A stretch of 64,000 bases of DNA, taken from NCBI GenBank assembly GCA_901472405.1, contig LR590463.1:4712001-4776000 (forward strand), written 5' to 3'. Numbering within the stretch: position 1 is the first letter of the stretch; each line of letters starts with the position of its first letter. Source of the stretch: Serratia rubidaea. Its GTDB lineage: Bacteria > Pseudomonadota > Gammaproteobacteria > Enterobacterales > Enterobacteriaceae. The notes beneath the pieces were generated by a model. It was not told the DNA's origin and did not search any database. It saw only the letters and a list, made by a program, of their open reading frames with translations. Shown here piece after piece: positions 42,012-51,830 of the stretch. The translations under genes were made by a program, and so were the position numbers.

Positions 42012-43910
42012 TCAGGCCTGATTTAGCGCGGCGATGATCGCCAGCTGGTTCTGCAGCTGTTTTTGCAGCGCCGGGTTGTCGGCCGTCTTCAACCGGGCTT
42101 TCAGTTCGCTCTCTTTACGCTGGCGCGCCTGCGGGTCGCTGAAGGTCAGCCCCTTCACGTTAATCGACGCCACGTTGCTGTAGCGCCCGTCCGCCGTGGT
42201 CGGCACGCTGATTCTGCCGTCATTCAGCAGTTTTTCGACGATTTTGCGCTGTTTTTCGTAACCGTTCAGCCCCAGCAGCTGCCAGCGCTGCACCGTCCGG
42301 CCCTGATACCGCCCTTTTTTCACCTCGGTCAGGTAACGGATGGTGAGATTGCGGATCGTCCCCGCCTCCTCGCCGTACTCCTGCTTGCTGTCCGACAGCA
42401 CCGGGAAACGCATGCCCTCCAGCGCGCCGCCCTGTTGCGTCAGGTGCCCCATGCGGTAGCTGTTCATCCCCAGACGAATCGGCGTCGTATCGGTCACTGG
42501 CGAACCGTCGGCCATTTTCAGATCGACAATGCGCTGCCCTGCCGGCTGACGCAGGTCAATCTTGTAGGTCACACCGTCAAAGAAATCATTGGTGGAATAC
42601 TTGGATGCCCGCCGCTGCGGGTTAAAGCTGTAGGTCACGTCGCCGTCGCGCAGCTGGTTGAAATAGCCGGCGGACCATTCCATATATTTTTTCAGCTCTT
42701 TGCCGGTCATCTGGTAAACGGTGATTTCACCGCCGGCATATTGATAGTTAAAGGCAATATCCTTGGCGGCAATGGTGCCGACGTTCAGCTTCGGCCGGTC
42801 GTTATCAATCTGCAGCGCGATCACTTCGGCCTGCGGCGCGTAGTAACGGCTGGCCTCCTGGTACAGTCTGCTGATGCCGGTATCCTGCACGTGCACCTGC
42901 GGAATGCCCTTTACCGCGTCCGGCGGCACCAGATCCTGCCCCGTCAGCTGGGCGATCGGCCGGTTGGCGTTGGCGCGCAGAATTTTGTGGTACGGCTGAT
43001 AGATCGCTTCCAGCTGTTCGTCCGACGCCGTTCCCTGAATCGGATAGGTGTAGCTGTCTTTATTGATCAGCACAAACCTGCCGTTGTGCCGTTCAAACTG
43101 CAGATCGATGCGCGACAGCGCGCGGCCGTATTTATCCGGTTCGGTCACGATCACGCCGTTGATCACCGCCTTATCGACCTTCACGTGCATATGGCCGGCA
43201 ACGATCGCCGCCAGCTCCGGATTGGCGCGTGCAATATCGCCCACCCCGGTGCCCGGCCGCTGGTTTTCGTTATCGATACCCATATGCGCCACCAGCACGA
43301 TGGCGTCAACCTCGCCCTGGATCTGCTGGATCACCTGTTTGACCGCCTGCACCGGATCGGTAAAGTTCAGCCCCTTGATGCGGTCGGTGCCTTTGGCAAA
43401 CTCGGCGGTCATCGGCGTATCCATCCCGATAATGCCGATCTTCACCCCCTGCCGTTCGACGATCTTGTAGGCCGGCAGGTAGGGCTTGCCGCTGTCCCAC
43501 AGGATATTGCCCGCCAGCGCCGTGCCTTTAAACTGGCTCAGCGAAGTGGACAGCGGCCGCAGGCCGAAATCGAATTCGTGGTTGCCCATCACCCAGACGT
43601 CGTAGTCCAGCGCGTTAAAACCGAGGATCATCGGGCTGGTTTTGTCGTTCTTAAAGGTTTCAACAAAGTTGCCCTGAATGGTGTCGCCGGCGTCGACCAG
43701 AATCACGTTCGGCTGCTGCGCGCGCACGTTGCGCACCTGAGTGGCGATTTGGCTCAGGCTGCCGGCCAGGTTTTCGCTGTCGGTGGCGTAATCCCAGGGC
43801 ACAAAGGTGCCGTGCAGGTCGGAGGTGCCGAGAATAGTGATGTTGACCGGCTCAGCGGCCAGTGCGGAACCGCTCAGGCCAAGCAACAGGGAAAGAAGCG
43901 TCTTTTTCAT
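42012..43910 (-). CDS. Periplasmic 5'-nucleotidase / metallophosphoesterase
   Basis: Two-domain nucleotidase of the UshA/CpdB superfamily, 632 residues. The start MKKTLLSLLLGLSGSALA is a clear signal peptide, cleaved before AEPV, so I prefer it to the longer frame. The metal-binding motifs of the N-terminal phosphoesterase are all present: GTSDLHG, DAGDTIQG, GNHEFDFG and GHMHV. The C-terminal substrate domain has IALQIDNDRP and the NDFFDGVTYKIDL block. It probably dephosphorylates nucleotides outside the inner membrane. It is less like E. coli CpdB or UshA than a generic family member, so I give no gene symbol. Confidence 0.88.
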   Translation of the reverse strand: MKKTLLSLLLGLSGSALAAEPVNITILGTSDLHGTFVPWDYATDSENLAGSLSQIATQVRNVRAQQPNVILVDAGDTIQGNFVETFKNDKTSPMILGFNALDYDVWVMGNHEFDFGLRPLSTSLSQFKGTALAGNILWDSGKPYLPAYKIVERQGVKIGIIGMDTPMTAEFAKGTDRIKGLNFTDPVQAVKQVIQQIQGEVDAIVLVAHMGIDNENQRPGTGVGDIARANPELAAIVAGHMHVKVDKAVINGVIVTEPDKYGRALSRIDLQFERHNGRFVLINKDSYTYPIQGTASDEQLEAIYQPYHKILRANANRPIAQLTGQDLVPPDAVKGIPQVHVQDTGISRLYQEASRYYAPQAEVIALQIDNDRPKLNVGTIAAKDIAFNYQYAGGEITVYQMTGKELKKYMEWSAGYFNQLRDGDVTYSFNPQRRASKYSTNDFFDGVTYKIDLRQPAGQRIVDLKMADGSPVTDTTPIRLGMNSYRMGHLTQQGGALEGMRFPVLSDSKQEYGEEAGTIRNLTIRYLTEVKKGRYQGRTVQRWQLLGLNGYEKQRKIVEKLLNDGRISVPTTADGRYSNVASINVKGLTFSDPQARQRKESELKARLKTADNPALQKQLQNQLAIIAALNQA

Positions 43911-44075
43911 AATTCCATTTACTGCGAGTGGGATGACATTAACTGGCAGCATGCGATCGGGATTGTGCTTTTTCCAGCAGGTTTTCAGATTGATGCAGAG
44001 AAATGAGAGGTAGATCGGTTAGATAAGGCCCGGCGCACCGGGCTCTTGCTGACACGCCAGCGGCAGCGAAAATCG

Positions 44076-44822
44076 CTACAGCGGCATATAGATATCGAAA
44101 CGGTGGTTTTTGGTCACCGTCGCGGCGTGCGCCGGCACCTGCGCCAGCGGCGGCGCATAGTCGGGGCGCTTCACCACGATGCGCTTGGTCGCCAGCCGGC
44201 GCGCCGGCTCCAGCAGACCGTCGGCGTCATCGTCGCTGCCCACCAGCGACTGGAACACCCGCATCTCTTTTTTCACTAGCGCGCTCTTCTGCTTGTGCGG
44301 ATACATCGGATCGAGATACACCACCTCCGGCCGCGGGCTGAGATCGGCCAGCGCCGTCAGGCTGGAGGCGTGCAGCAGCGTCAGCCGCTCCCGCAGCCAC
44401 GGGCCGATTTCCGCATCCTGATAGCCGCGCTGCAGGCCGTCATCCAACAGTGCCGCCACCACCGGATTGCGCTCCAGCATCCGCACCCGGCAGCCGAGCG
44501 CCGCCAGTACAAAGGCGTCGCGCCCCAGCCCGGCGGTGGCGTCCACCACGCTCGGCAGGTAGCTGCCCTTGACGCCGACCGCCTTGGCCACCGCCTCGCC
44601 GCGCCCGCCGCCGAAGCGGCGCCGATGCGCCATCGGGCCGGAAACGAAGTCCACGTAGATCGCCCCCAGCTTGGGTTCGTCGCGCTTGCGCAGTTCCAGA
44701 CGCTCCGGGGTCAGCACCAGCGCCATCGGCGCCTCATCGTCCGAGGTCAGCCGCCAGCGCTCGGCCAAAACAGATAAGGCGCCGGGGTCGGCGCCTGCTT
44801 CACACAATAAACACACGCTCAC
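44076..44822 (-). CDS. rsmJ: 16S rRNA (guanine-1516-N2) methyltransferase RsmJ
   Basis: SAM-dependent enzyme that methylates G1516 of 16S rRNA, 248 residues. The family signature MAHRRRFGGGRGE is near residue 65, the SAM site VVDATAGLGRDAFVLAALG near 92, and the catalytic VYLDPMYPHKQKSA near 170. It starts eight bases after prlC, the same operon as in E. coli. Confidence 0.95.
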   Translation of the reverse strand: MSVCLLCEAGADPGALSVLAERWRLTSDDEAPMALVLTPERLELRKRDEPKLGAIYVDFVSGPMAHRRRFGGGRGEAVAKAVGVKGSYLPSVVDATAGLGRDAFVLAALGCRVRMLERNPVVAALLDDGLQRGYQDAEIGPWLRERLTLLHASSLTALADLSPRPEVVYLDPMYPHKQKSALVKKEMRVFQSLVGSDDDADGLLEPARRLATKRIVVKRPDYAPPLAQVPAHAATVTKNHRFDIYMPL

Positions 44823-44830
44823 GTGTCAGG

Positions 44831-46874
44831 TTATCCTTTAATGCCGTAATGGCGCAGCATAGCATCCAGCTGCGGCTCACGGCCACGGAAGCGTTTGAAC
44901 AGTTCCATCGGCTCTTCCGAACCGCCGCGCGACAGGATGTTATCCAGGAAGGCGCTGCCGGTGTCAGCGTTGAAGATGCCCTCTTCCTCGAAGCGCGAGT
45001 AGGCATCCGCCGACAGCACCTCCGCCCACAGATAGCTGTAATAACCCGCCGCATAACCGCCGGCAAAGATATGGCTGAAGGCATGCGGGAAGCGGCCCCA
45101 GCTCGGCGACGGCACCACGGCGACCATTTTCTTCACCTCGGCCAGCAGCGGCAGGATCTGCGCGCCGGTTGCCGGGTCATATTCGTAGTGCATGCGGAAG
45201 TCGAACAGGCCGAACTCCAGCTGGCGCAGGATAAACAGCGCCGCCTGGTAGTTTTTTGGCTTCCAGCAGCTTGTCGAGCAGCGCTTTCGGCAGCGGCTCG
45301 CCGGTTTCGTAGTGGCCGGAGATAAACGCCAGCGCTTCCGGCTCCCAGCACCAGTTTTCCATAAACTGGCTCGGCAGTTCGACCGCATCCCACGGCACCC
45401 CGTTGATACCGGCGACGCCGGCGGTGTCGATCTCCGTCAGCATATGGTGCAGGCCGTGGCCGAACTCGTGGAACAGCGTGGTCACTTCGTTATGGGTGAA
45501 CAGCGCCGGCTTGTCGCCCAGCGGACGGTTGAAGTTGCAGGTCAGGTAGGCGACCGGCTTTTGCAGCTCGCCGTCCGCCTTGCGCAGTTTGCCGACGCAG
45601 TCATCCATCCAGGCGCCGCCGCGCTTGTGCTCGCGCGCATACAGGTCCAGGTAGAAGCTGCCGCGCAGCGCGCCGTCGGCGTCGAACAGGTCAAAGAAAC
45701 GCACTTCCGGGTGCCAGGTATCGACGCCCTGACGCTCTTTGGCGGTGATGCCGTAAATGCGCTTCACCACTTCAAACAGCCCTTCCACCACGCGCTGCTC
45801 CGGGAAGTAAGGACGCAGCTGCTCATCGCTGATGGAGAACAGGTGCTGTTTCTGTTTTTCGCCGTAGTAGGTGATATCCCAGGCCTGCAGCTCGTCAACG
45901 CCGTAGTGCTGTTTGGCGAAGGCGCGCAGCTGCGCCAATTCCTGCTCCGCCTGCGGGCGGGCGCGCTTGGCCAGATCGGTCAGGAAGTCGATCACCTGCT
46001 GCGGATTTTCCGCCATTTTGGTCGCCAGCGATTTATCGGCATAGGTATCAAAGCCCAGCAGCTGCGCCAGCTCATGACGCAGCGCCAGCGTTTCCGCCAT
46101 CACCGCGCTGTTGTCCCATTTACCGGCGTTCGGCCCCTGATCGGAGGCGCGGGTGGTAAAGGCGCGGTACATCTCTTCACGCAGCGCCTGGTTATCGGCA
46201 TAGGTCATCACCGGCAGGTAGCTCGGCATGTCCAGCGTCAGCAACCAGCCCTGCTGCTCTTTGGCCTGCGCCATCGCCTGTGCCTGCGCCAACGCGCTTT
46301 CCGGCAGGCCGCTTAATTCTGCTTCGTCGGTAATCAGTTTGCTCCAGCCCATAGTGGCGTCGAGCACGTTGTTGCTGTAGGTCGAACCCAGCTCGGACAG
46401 GCGCGCAACGATTTCACCGTAGCGCTGCTGTTTCTCCGCCGGCAGGCCGATGCCCGACAGCTCAAAGTCGCGCAGCGCGTTTTCCACCGCTTTACGCTGC
46501 GGCACGCTCAGCCGGGCAAAACCGTCGCCCTCTTTCAGGTTGCGGTAGGCCTGATACAGCCCTTCGTGCTGGCCGACCCAGGTGCCGTACTCAGACAGCA
46601 GCGGCAGCGCCTGTTCATAGGCGGTGCGCAGCTCCGGGCTGTTTTTCACCGAATTCAGATGGCCGATCGGCGACCAGATGCGCGACAGGCGGTCGTCTAC
46701 CTCCGCCAGCGGCTGCACCAGGTTATCCCAGGTGAACGGCCCCGGCTGCGCCACCACCCGCTCAACTTCAGCGCGGCAATCGGCCAGTGCGGATTGCACC
46801 GCCGGCACAATATCTTCCGGACGGATCGCGGAGAACGGCGGCAGGGAAAACGGTGTCAGCAACGGATTTGTCAT
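44831..46874 (-). CDS. prlC: Oligopeptidase A (one frameshift)
   Basis: Cytoplasmic zinc metallopeptidase of the M3 family that degrades short peptides, including cleaved signal peptides. It has 680 residues after correction, the same as E. coli OpdA. The zinc motif HEFGHGLHHML lies near residue 470. Six T at 45252-45257 should be five, so that LLEAKN joins YQAALFILRQLEFG. I choose MTNPLLTPFSLPPF as start; the frame is open further upstream but into sequence with no family match. Operon with rsmJ. Confidence 0.93.
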
Positions 46875-47002
46875 AGGGCAGTCCTGATTATCGTTGGGGC
46901 CGGCCACGCCTGGCCGACCTGAAAATGCGTGTGTAAGGATTAACATGGTGCCAGACGGCAGGAAAATCAATGGCTGGCGCAAATCGGCCGGCGCGAATCG
47001 GA

Positions 47003-47419
47003 TCATTCTCCCTCAAGAACCGCCACCCGTTCAAACTCCTCAAACACCAGCCACATATCCGGCGCAAAGGTGCCTTCACGGGTGAAAAACGCCTGATGCC
47101 CCTCGCGCCAGCAGGCCAGGCTTTTATCCCCTTCTCCCTCTTTCGCCGCCAGCTCGGCGCTGACGTCGCAGAAGCGGATAAGCAGCAGCGCACGCGTGCG
47201 GATCACGCAGCGCGCCTCGCCCCGGCCGTCCAGAATCACGCTGTAGTCGCCGATCTGCGGCACTTTTTCCTGCTGATAGGCCACGTAAGAGCTACAGGTC
47301 GCCGTTTTCTCTCCCGCTAACACCAGCTGCAGCAGCTCATCCGCCAGCTGCGGACCGTCGCCGAACGCCCAGCGCTGCGCGCCGGGGTAGCGTTCCAATA
47401 CCTCCTGTTGACTCATCAT
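47003..47419 (-). CDS. ASCH-domain protein
   Basis: Small protein of 138 residues with an ASCH (PUA-like) RNA-binding fold: ATCSSYVAYQQEKVPQIGDY followed by LDGRGEARCVIRT is typical of the family. Some relatives are N4-acetylcytidine amidohydrolases; substrate here is unknown. I place the start at MMSQQEVLERY, with GGAGG nine bases upstream; the longer frame would extend into the divergent promoter region. It is followed by prlC after a 128-base gap. Confidence 0.82.
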   Translation of the reverse strand: MMSQQEVLERYPGAQRWAFGDGPQLADELLQLVLAGEKTATCSSYVAYQQEKVPQIGDYSVILDGRGEARCVIRTRALLLIRFCDVSAELAAKEGEGDKSLACWREGHQAFFTREGTFAPDMWLVFEEFERVAVLEGE

Positions 47420-47545
47420 GCGCGGCGGCCTCCACTGGCTGACAATGCATTTCACTTTTTCCCCTGCGAACAGTTTATACTGTGTGCAGATTACTGCCTT
47501 ATCGCACACGCTCCGCAAACGGAGCACAAGGAATGACCAAACGCC

Positions 47546-48388
47546 ATGCTAAGTTACCGCCACAGTTTTCACGCCGGCAACCACGCCGACGTGCTGAAGC
47601 ACACCGTCCAGAGCCTGATCATTGAGTCGCTGAAAGAAAAAGAGAAACCGTTCCTGTATCTGGATACCCACTCCGGCGCGGGACGTTATCAGCTGAGCGG
47701 CGAACACGCCGAGCGCACCGGTGAATACCTGGAAGGCATCGGCCTGCTGTGGCAACGCGACGACCTGCCGGCAGAGCTGGAGGCCTATATGGGCGTGGTG
47801 CAGCACCTGAACCGCAGCGGATCGCTGCGTTATTACCCGGGATCGCCGCTGATCGCCCGTCAGCTGCTGCGTCCGCAGGACAAGATCCACCTGACCGAGC
47901 TGCACCCGAGCGACTACCCGCTGCTGCGCAGCGAATTCCAGAAAGACGAACGCGCCAAGGTGCAGCGCGCCGACGGCTATCAGCAGTTGAAATCGCAGCT
48001 GCCGCCGCCGTCGCGCCGCGGTCTGATCCTGATGGATCCGCCGTATGAGATGAAAACCGACTATCAGGACGTGGTGAAAGGGATCCTGGAAGGTTATAAA
48101 CGCTTCGCCACCGGCACCTATGCGCTGTGGTATCCGGTGGTGCTGCGCCAGCAGATCAAACGCCTGCTGAAAGAGCTGGAAGCCACCGGCATCCGCCGCA
48201 TTCTGCAAATCGAGCTGGCGGTGAAGCCGGACAGCGACCAGCGCGGCATGACCGCCTCCGGCATGATTGTGATCAACCCGCCGTGGAAGCTGGAGCAGCA
48301 GATGCAGAACGTGCTGCCGTGGCTGCACAAAACGCTGGTGCCGTCCGGCATCGGCCACCATCTGATCAACTGGGTGGTGCCGGAGTAA
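47546..48388 (+). CDS. rlmJ: 23S rRNA (adenine-2030-N6) methyltransferase RlmJ
   Basis: SAM-dependent enzyme that methylates A2030 of 23S rRNA, 280 residues, normal length. The N-terminus MLSYRHSFHAGNHADVLKH is conserved. The LDTHSGAGRYQL block is the SAM-binding motif, and MDPPYEMKTDY near residue 164 is the catalytic DPPY motif of N6-adenine methyltransferases. It is followed by gor, as in E. coli. Confidence 0.95.
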   Translation: MLSYRHSFHAGNHADVLKHTVQSLIIESLKEKEKPFLYLDTHSGAGRYQLSGEHAERTGEYLEGIGLLWQRDDLPAELEAYMGVVQHLNRSGSLRYYPGSPLIARQLLRPQDKIHLTELHPSDYPLLRSEFQKDERAKVQRADGYQQLKSQLPPPSRRGLILMDPPYEMKTDYQDVVKGILEGYKRFATGTYALWYPVVLRQQIKRLLKELEATGIRRILQIELAVKPDSDQRGMTASGMIVINPPWKLEQQMQNVLPWLHKTLVPSGIGHHLINWVVPE

Positions 48389-48520
48389 CCGGTGACCGCA
48401 GGCGCGCACGCCGCGCCTGCGTCCACGCCTATCACAGACATCGACGCAATCTTTGCGACAAACCCACCTCAGGCGTTAAACTCTATCCTCTTCAATTTAC
48501 ACAACTCATGGAAAACCCAG

Positions 48521-49873
48521 ATGACGAAACATTACGATTATCTAGCAATTGGCGGCGGCAGCGGCGGTATCGCATCGATCAACCGGGCAGCCATGTATGG
48601 CCAGAAATGTGCGCTGATTGAGGCCAAAGAACTTGGCGGCACCTGCGTCAACGTGGGTTGTGTACCGAAAAAAGTGATGTGGCACGCGGCGCAGATCGCC
48701 GAGGCGATTCACCAATACGGCCCGGACTACGGCTTCGACACCACGGTCAACGCGTTTGACTGGAAGAAGCTGGTCGCCAACCGCACCGCCTATATCGACC
48801 GCATCCACAACTCGTACGACAACGTACTGGGCAAAAACAAGGTTGACGTGATCAAGGGCTTCGCCCGCTTTATCGATGCGCACACCGTGGAAGTCAACGG
48901 CGAGCAGATCACCGCCGACCATATTCTGATCGCCACCGGCGGCCGCCCGAGCCACCCTGATATTCCGGGCGCGGAATACGGCATCGACTCCGATGGTTTC
49001 TTCGAACTCGACGAGATGCCAAAACGCGTCGCCGTCGTGGGCGCCGGCTATATCGCCGTGGAAATCGCCGGCGTGATGAACGCGCTGGGCGCGGAAACTC
49101 ACCTGTTCGTGCGTAAGCACGCGCCGCTGCGCAGCTTCGATCCGCTGATCGTTGATACGCTGGTGGAGGTGATGAACACCGAAGGGCCAAGCCTGCACAC
49201 CGAATCGGTGCCGAAGGCGGTAGTGAAAAACGCCGACGGCAGCCTGACCCTGCAGCTGGAAAACGGCAGCGAATTTACCGTCGACAGCCTGGTCTGGGCG
49301 ATCGGCCGCGAACCGGCGACCGATAACCTGAACCTGGCGGTGACCGGCGTGCAAACCAACGACCGGGGCTACATCAACGTCGATCAGTTCCAGAACACCA
49401 ACGTACCGGGCATCTACGCCGTCGGCGATAACACCGGCGCGGTTGAACTGACGCCGGTCGCCGTGGCCGCCGGCCGTCGCCTGTCCGAGCGCCTGTTTAA
49501 CAACAAGCCGAACGAGCACCTGGACTACAGCAATATCCCGACCGTGGTGTTCAGCCACCCGCCGATCGGTACTATCGGCCTGACCGAGCCGGAAGCGAAG
49601 GAAAAATATGGCGAAGACAGCGTGAAGGTGTACAAATCCTCCTTTACCGCCATGTACAGCGCCGTAACTCAGCATCGCCAGCCTTGCCGTATGAAGCTGG
49701 TCTGCGTCGGCGAGAATGAGAAAATCGTCGGCGTGCACGGCATCGGCTTCGGTATGGATGAAATCCTGCAGGGCTTTGCGGTCGCCGTGAAGATGGGCGC
49801 CACCAAGCAGGACTTCGACAACACGGTGGCCATCCACCCGACGGCGGCGGAAGAGTTCGTCACCATGCGCTAA
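48521..49873 (+). CDS. gor: Glutathione reductase
   Basis: NADPH-dependent flavoenzyme that keeps glutathione reduced, 450 residues as in E. coli. The FAD motif is IGGGSGGIAS, the redox cysteine pair is in GGTCVNVGCVPKK near residues 42-47, the NADPH motif is VVGAGYIAVEIAG near 175, and the catalytic His-Glu of the partner subunit is in HPTAAEEFV at the end. I use MTKHYDYLAI as start, 43 codons inside the longest frame. Frame intact. Confidence 0.96.
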   Translation: MTKHYDYLAIGGGSGGIASINRAAMYGQKCALIEAKELGGTCVNVGCVPKKVMWHAAQIAEAIHQYGPDYGFDTTVNAFDWKKLVANRTAYIDRIHNSYDNVLGKNKVDVIKGFARFIDAHTVEVNGEQITADHILIATGGRPSHPDIPGAEYGIDSDGFFELDEMPKRVAVVGAGYIAVEIAGVMNALGAETHLFVRKHAPLRSFDPLIVDTLVEVMNTEGPSLHTESVPKAVVKNADGSLTLQLENGSEFTVDSLVWAIGREPATDNLNLAVTGVQTNDRGYINVDQFQNTNVPGIYAVGDNTGAVELTPVAVAAGRRLSERLFNNKPNEHLDYSNIPTVVFSHPPIGTIGLTEPEAKEKYGEDSVKVYKSSFTAMYSAVTQHRQPCRMKLVCVGENEKIVGVHGIGFGMDEILQGFAVAVKMGATKQDFDNTVAIHPTAAEEFVTMR

Positions 49874-49912
49874 ACCCTGACCGGTTTAACCGCAGGCTAT
49901 CTGAGTTAATTC

Positions 49913-49943
49913 GGGCCGACTGTCAACGCAGCCGGCCCTTTTT
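49913..49943 (+). terminator. Terminator after gor
   Basis: GGGCCG pairs with CGGCCC, with one mismatch and a further pair below the 10-base loop, followed by five T. Confidence 0.8.
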
Positions 49944-50216
49944 CTTATCGTTTAACGCCGAGCGCGAAAATCCCCATCAATAATTACGTCATAAAAACGT
50001 CATCTATTTGTCCTGCCGCTTTAAAATAAATTCAGCCAATCAAAAACAATATAATTCTTTTATTTTTAACTGCTTAATATCACCCTGCTTATTATCACCA
50101 GGCTAAATCACATGAGGGAAATCTTAATAACCTGATAACAAGAGATCGCGCGTTGACAACACCGGGTCGTCGGTTAACTTGGTAGCGAATATCACCATTT
50201 ACCAATGAGGAAAAAA
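49944..50216 (+). promoter_or_regulatory. AT-rich hcp upstream region
   Basis: No gene seen. The stretch 49980-50130 is much richer in A and T than its surroundings. A consensus TTGACA lies at 50153-50158, but no good -10 box follows at normal distance, so the hcp promoter may need an activator. Confidence 0.4.
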
Positions 50217-50699
50217 ATGGCTATTGATACCTTTTTGAAAGTCGAAGGCGTAACCGGCGAATCCCATGATTCCAATCATAAAAATTGGACCGACGTCCTG
50301 TCATTTACCTGGGGCGCGTCCCAATCCGGCAATATGGCGGTGGGCGGCGGCGGCGGCACCGGCAAAGTGAATTACCGCGACCTGGAAGTTCAGGCGCTGA
50401 TCGATAAAGCCACCCCGGCGATTTTAAAATTCTGCTCCAGCGGCAAGCACGTCAACAAAGTGGAAGTATCCATCTGTAAAGCCGGCGGCAGTCAGGTGGA
50501 ATATTCGCGCATCGTGCTGGAAGACGTGCTGGTTACGCTGGCTGATTTTACCGGCGTCGGCCACACCGATAATATTCTGGTGAAATATCGCTTCCAGGCG
50601 TCGAAAGTCAATCTGCACTACTGGGAACAGACGGATAAGGGCACCAAAGGGGCTGAAACCAAATCCGGTTGGGATATCAAACAGAACAAAGAAATATAA
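50217..50699 (+). CDS. hcp: Hcp, type VI secretion tube protein
   Basis: Forms hexameric rings that stack into the tube fired by the type VI secretion system. The 160-residue protein has the family start MAIDTFLKVEGVTGES, the basic-turn SFTWGASQSG and the conserved C-terminal beta strand block (VKYRFQASKVNLHYWEQ). The start follows GAGGAAAA. No sheath, baseplate or VgrG gene is in the window, so this is an orphan hcp served by a T6SS elsewhere. The next gene lies only 20 bases downstream and is probably co-transcribed. Confidence 0.93.
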   Translation: MAIDTFLKVEGVTGESHDSNHKNWTDVLSFTWGASQSGNMAVGGGGGTGKVNYRDLEVQALIDKATPAILKFCSSGKHVNKVEVSICKAGGSQVEYSRIVLEDVLVTLADFTGVGHTDNILVKYRFQASKVNLHYWEQTDKGTKGAETKSGWDIKQNKEI

Positions 50700-50719
50700 C
50701 CTGACTACGGGAGGGTTCT

Positions 50720-51631
50720 ATGGCAGATCCAACACTGGATGTCGAATCCGTTTTAAAGGGCAGCCTGATCGGCCAGGATGACCTGCGGGTGATTCTTGCC
50801 TTTATTAATGAGCTGGATGAAGAAACGCTGATGCAGTTCGAAACCGACACCGACTCCGGCATCATGAATACCTTTGCCGAGTTACAGCGCGCCAGCGACC
50901 GCAGAAACACGCTTGCAGACTATGGCGAAAGCCGCGATGAGGAAGAAAGCATCGGGCTGCAGGATATGACCGGCAATATGCTGAACCGACGGCCCGACGT
51001 TTTCAATAAATACGGCACCTCGCTCAGAGGTTATGGCGGCAACGTCTATGACGATACGCAAAAAAGCAATTACAACATGGCCGCTGCGGCGGTAGGGGTC
51101 GTTGGCGCGCTGTCGAGTTCCGGCGCCTATTTTGCCGCGACCGCCGCCGCTCAGGCCGGTGAGACCCTGATGACCAATGCTTACGCCCGCTTCGCCCTGG
51201 GCGCCGTCGGTGCGTTGGGTATCTCCAGCGGCTGCGTGCTTGCAGTACGCAACTTTCTGTCCGACCGCCGCGTCGGGGAGAATAAAAAGCTGGTGGACGC
51301 CATGAAAAAAATGTCGAAATCCCGCAACAAGCTCACCGCCTTTTTCAATGAAACCCGCGTCAAGATCCTGAAAGACGAAGAGAAAGCGAAAAAGAGCGCC
51401 ATGACTTACATGAGCCGCCGCCCGATTAATCTGGCCGGCGGCGGAGATATCAAGGCGCGTATGGAACATCTGTTTTCGAACATTTTGCTGACGGATACCT
51501 CGCCGGTGAAGGCGAAAATCCTGCTGATCAGCAATGAACACTATGTTTCTTTAACCGACGACAGTAATCGACCGACCTACATCTCCAAAGATGAACTCAA
51601 ACTGATGGGTGAAATTGCCGGAATGTTCTAA
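50720..51631 (+). CDS. Unrecognised protein in operon with hcp
   Basis: I do not recognise this 303-residue protein. Residues 1-115 are acidic and polar (MADPTLDVESVLKGSLIGQD). Residues about 118-182 are rich in Ala, Gly and Ser with two hydrophobic stretches (MAAAAVGVVGALSSSGAYFA and FALGAVGALGISSGCVLAV), consistent with two membrane helices. The rest is strongly basic and probably helical (DAMKKMSKSRNKLTAFF, LKDEEKAKKSAM), ending in a mixed region. It starts 20 bases after hcp with GGGAGG upstream. Genes so placed often encode Hcp-delivered effectors, here perhaps membrane-acting; no immunity gene is evident. Confidence 0.7.
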   Translation: MADPTLDVESVLKGSLIGQDDLRVILAFINELDEETLMQFETDTDSGIMNTFAELQRASDRRNTLADYGESRDEEESIGLQDMTGNMLNRRPDVFNKYGTSLRGYGGNVYDDTQKSNYNMAAAAVGVVGALSSSGAYFAATAAAQAGETLMTNAYARFALGAVGALGISSGCVLAVRNFLSDRRVGENKKLVDAMKKMSKSRNKLTAFFNETRVKILKDEEKAKKSAMTYMSRRPINLAGGGDIKARMEHLFSNILLTDTSPVKAKILLISNEHYVSLTDDSNRPTYISKDELKLMGEIAGMF

Positions 51632-51643
51632 ATCGTCCCCACG

Positions 51644-51686
51644 CTGATTCTTTTTGCCGCTAAAAAAGTGCTATTATAAGAATCAG
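51644..51686 (+). other. Inverted repeat after the hcp partner gene
   Basis: Perfect 9-base arms CTGATTCTT and AAGAATCAG are 25 bases apart, starting 12 bases past the stop codon. It may be an mRNA-stabilising stem or a binding site. Confidence 0.35.
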
Positions 51687-51703
51687 GTACTGTGGAACCG
51701 CCC

Positions 51704-51732
51704 AAAGGCCGGCTTTGCTGGCCTTTGTCTTT
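51704..51732 (+). terminator. Terminator of the hcp unit
   Basis: AAAGGCC pairs with GGCCTTT across a short G/C-rich inner region, followed by GTCTTTT. Confidence 0.65.
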
Positions 51733-51830
51733 TCTGCAGCCGCCGCCTGCTTAATTCGCTGTTTTCTGACACTGTTTAGCCTGCTAAATTTATTTCTTGG
51801 CCCTTGCCTTTCATTGCGGAGAAATTCCCG

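Noticed and set aside
42063..44006. A 647-codon plus-strand frame opposite the nucleotidase
   Set aside because: The minus-strand gene has all nucleotidase motifs and a signal peptide; the opposite frame has none.
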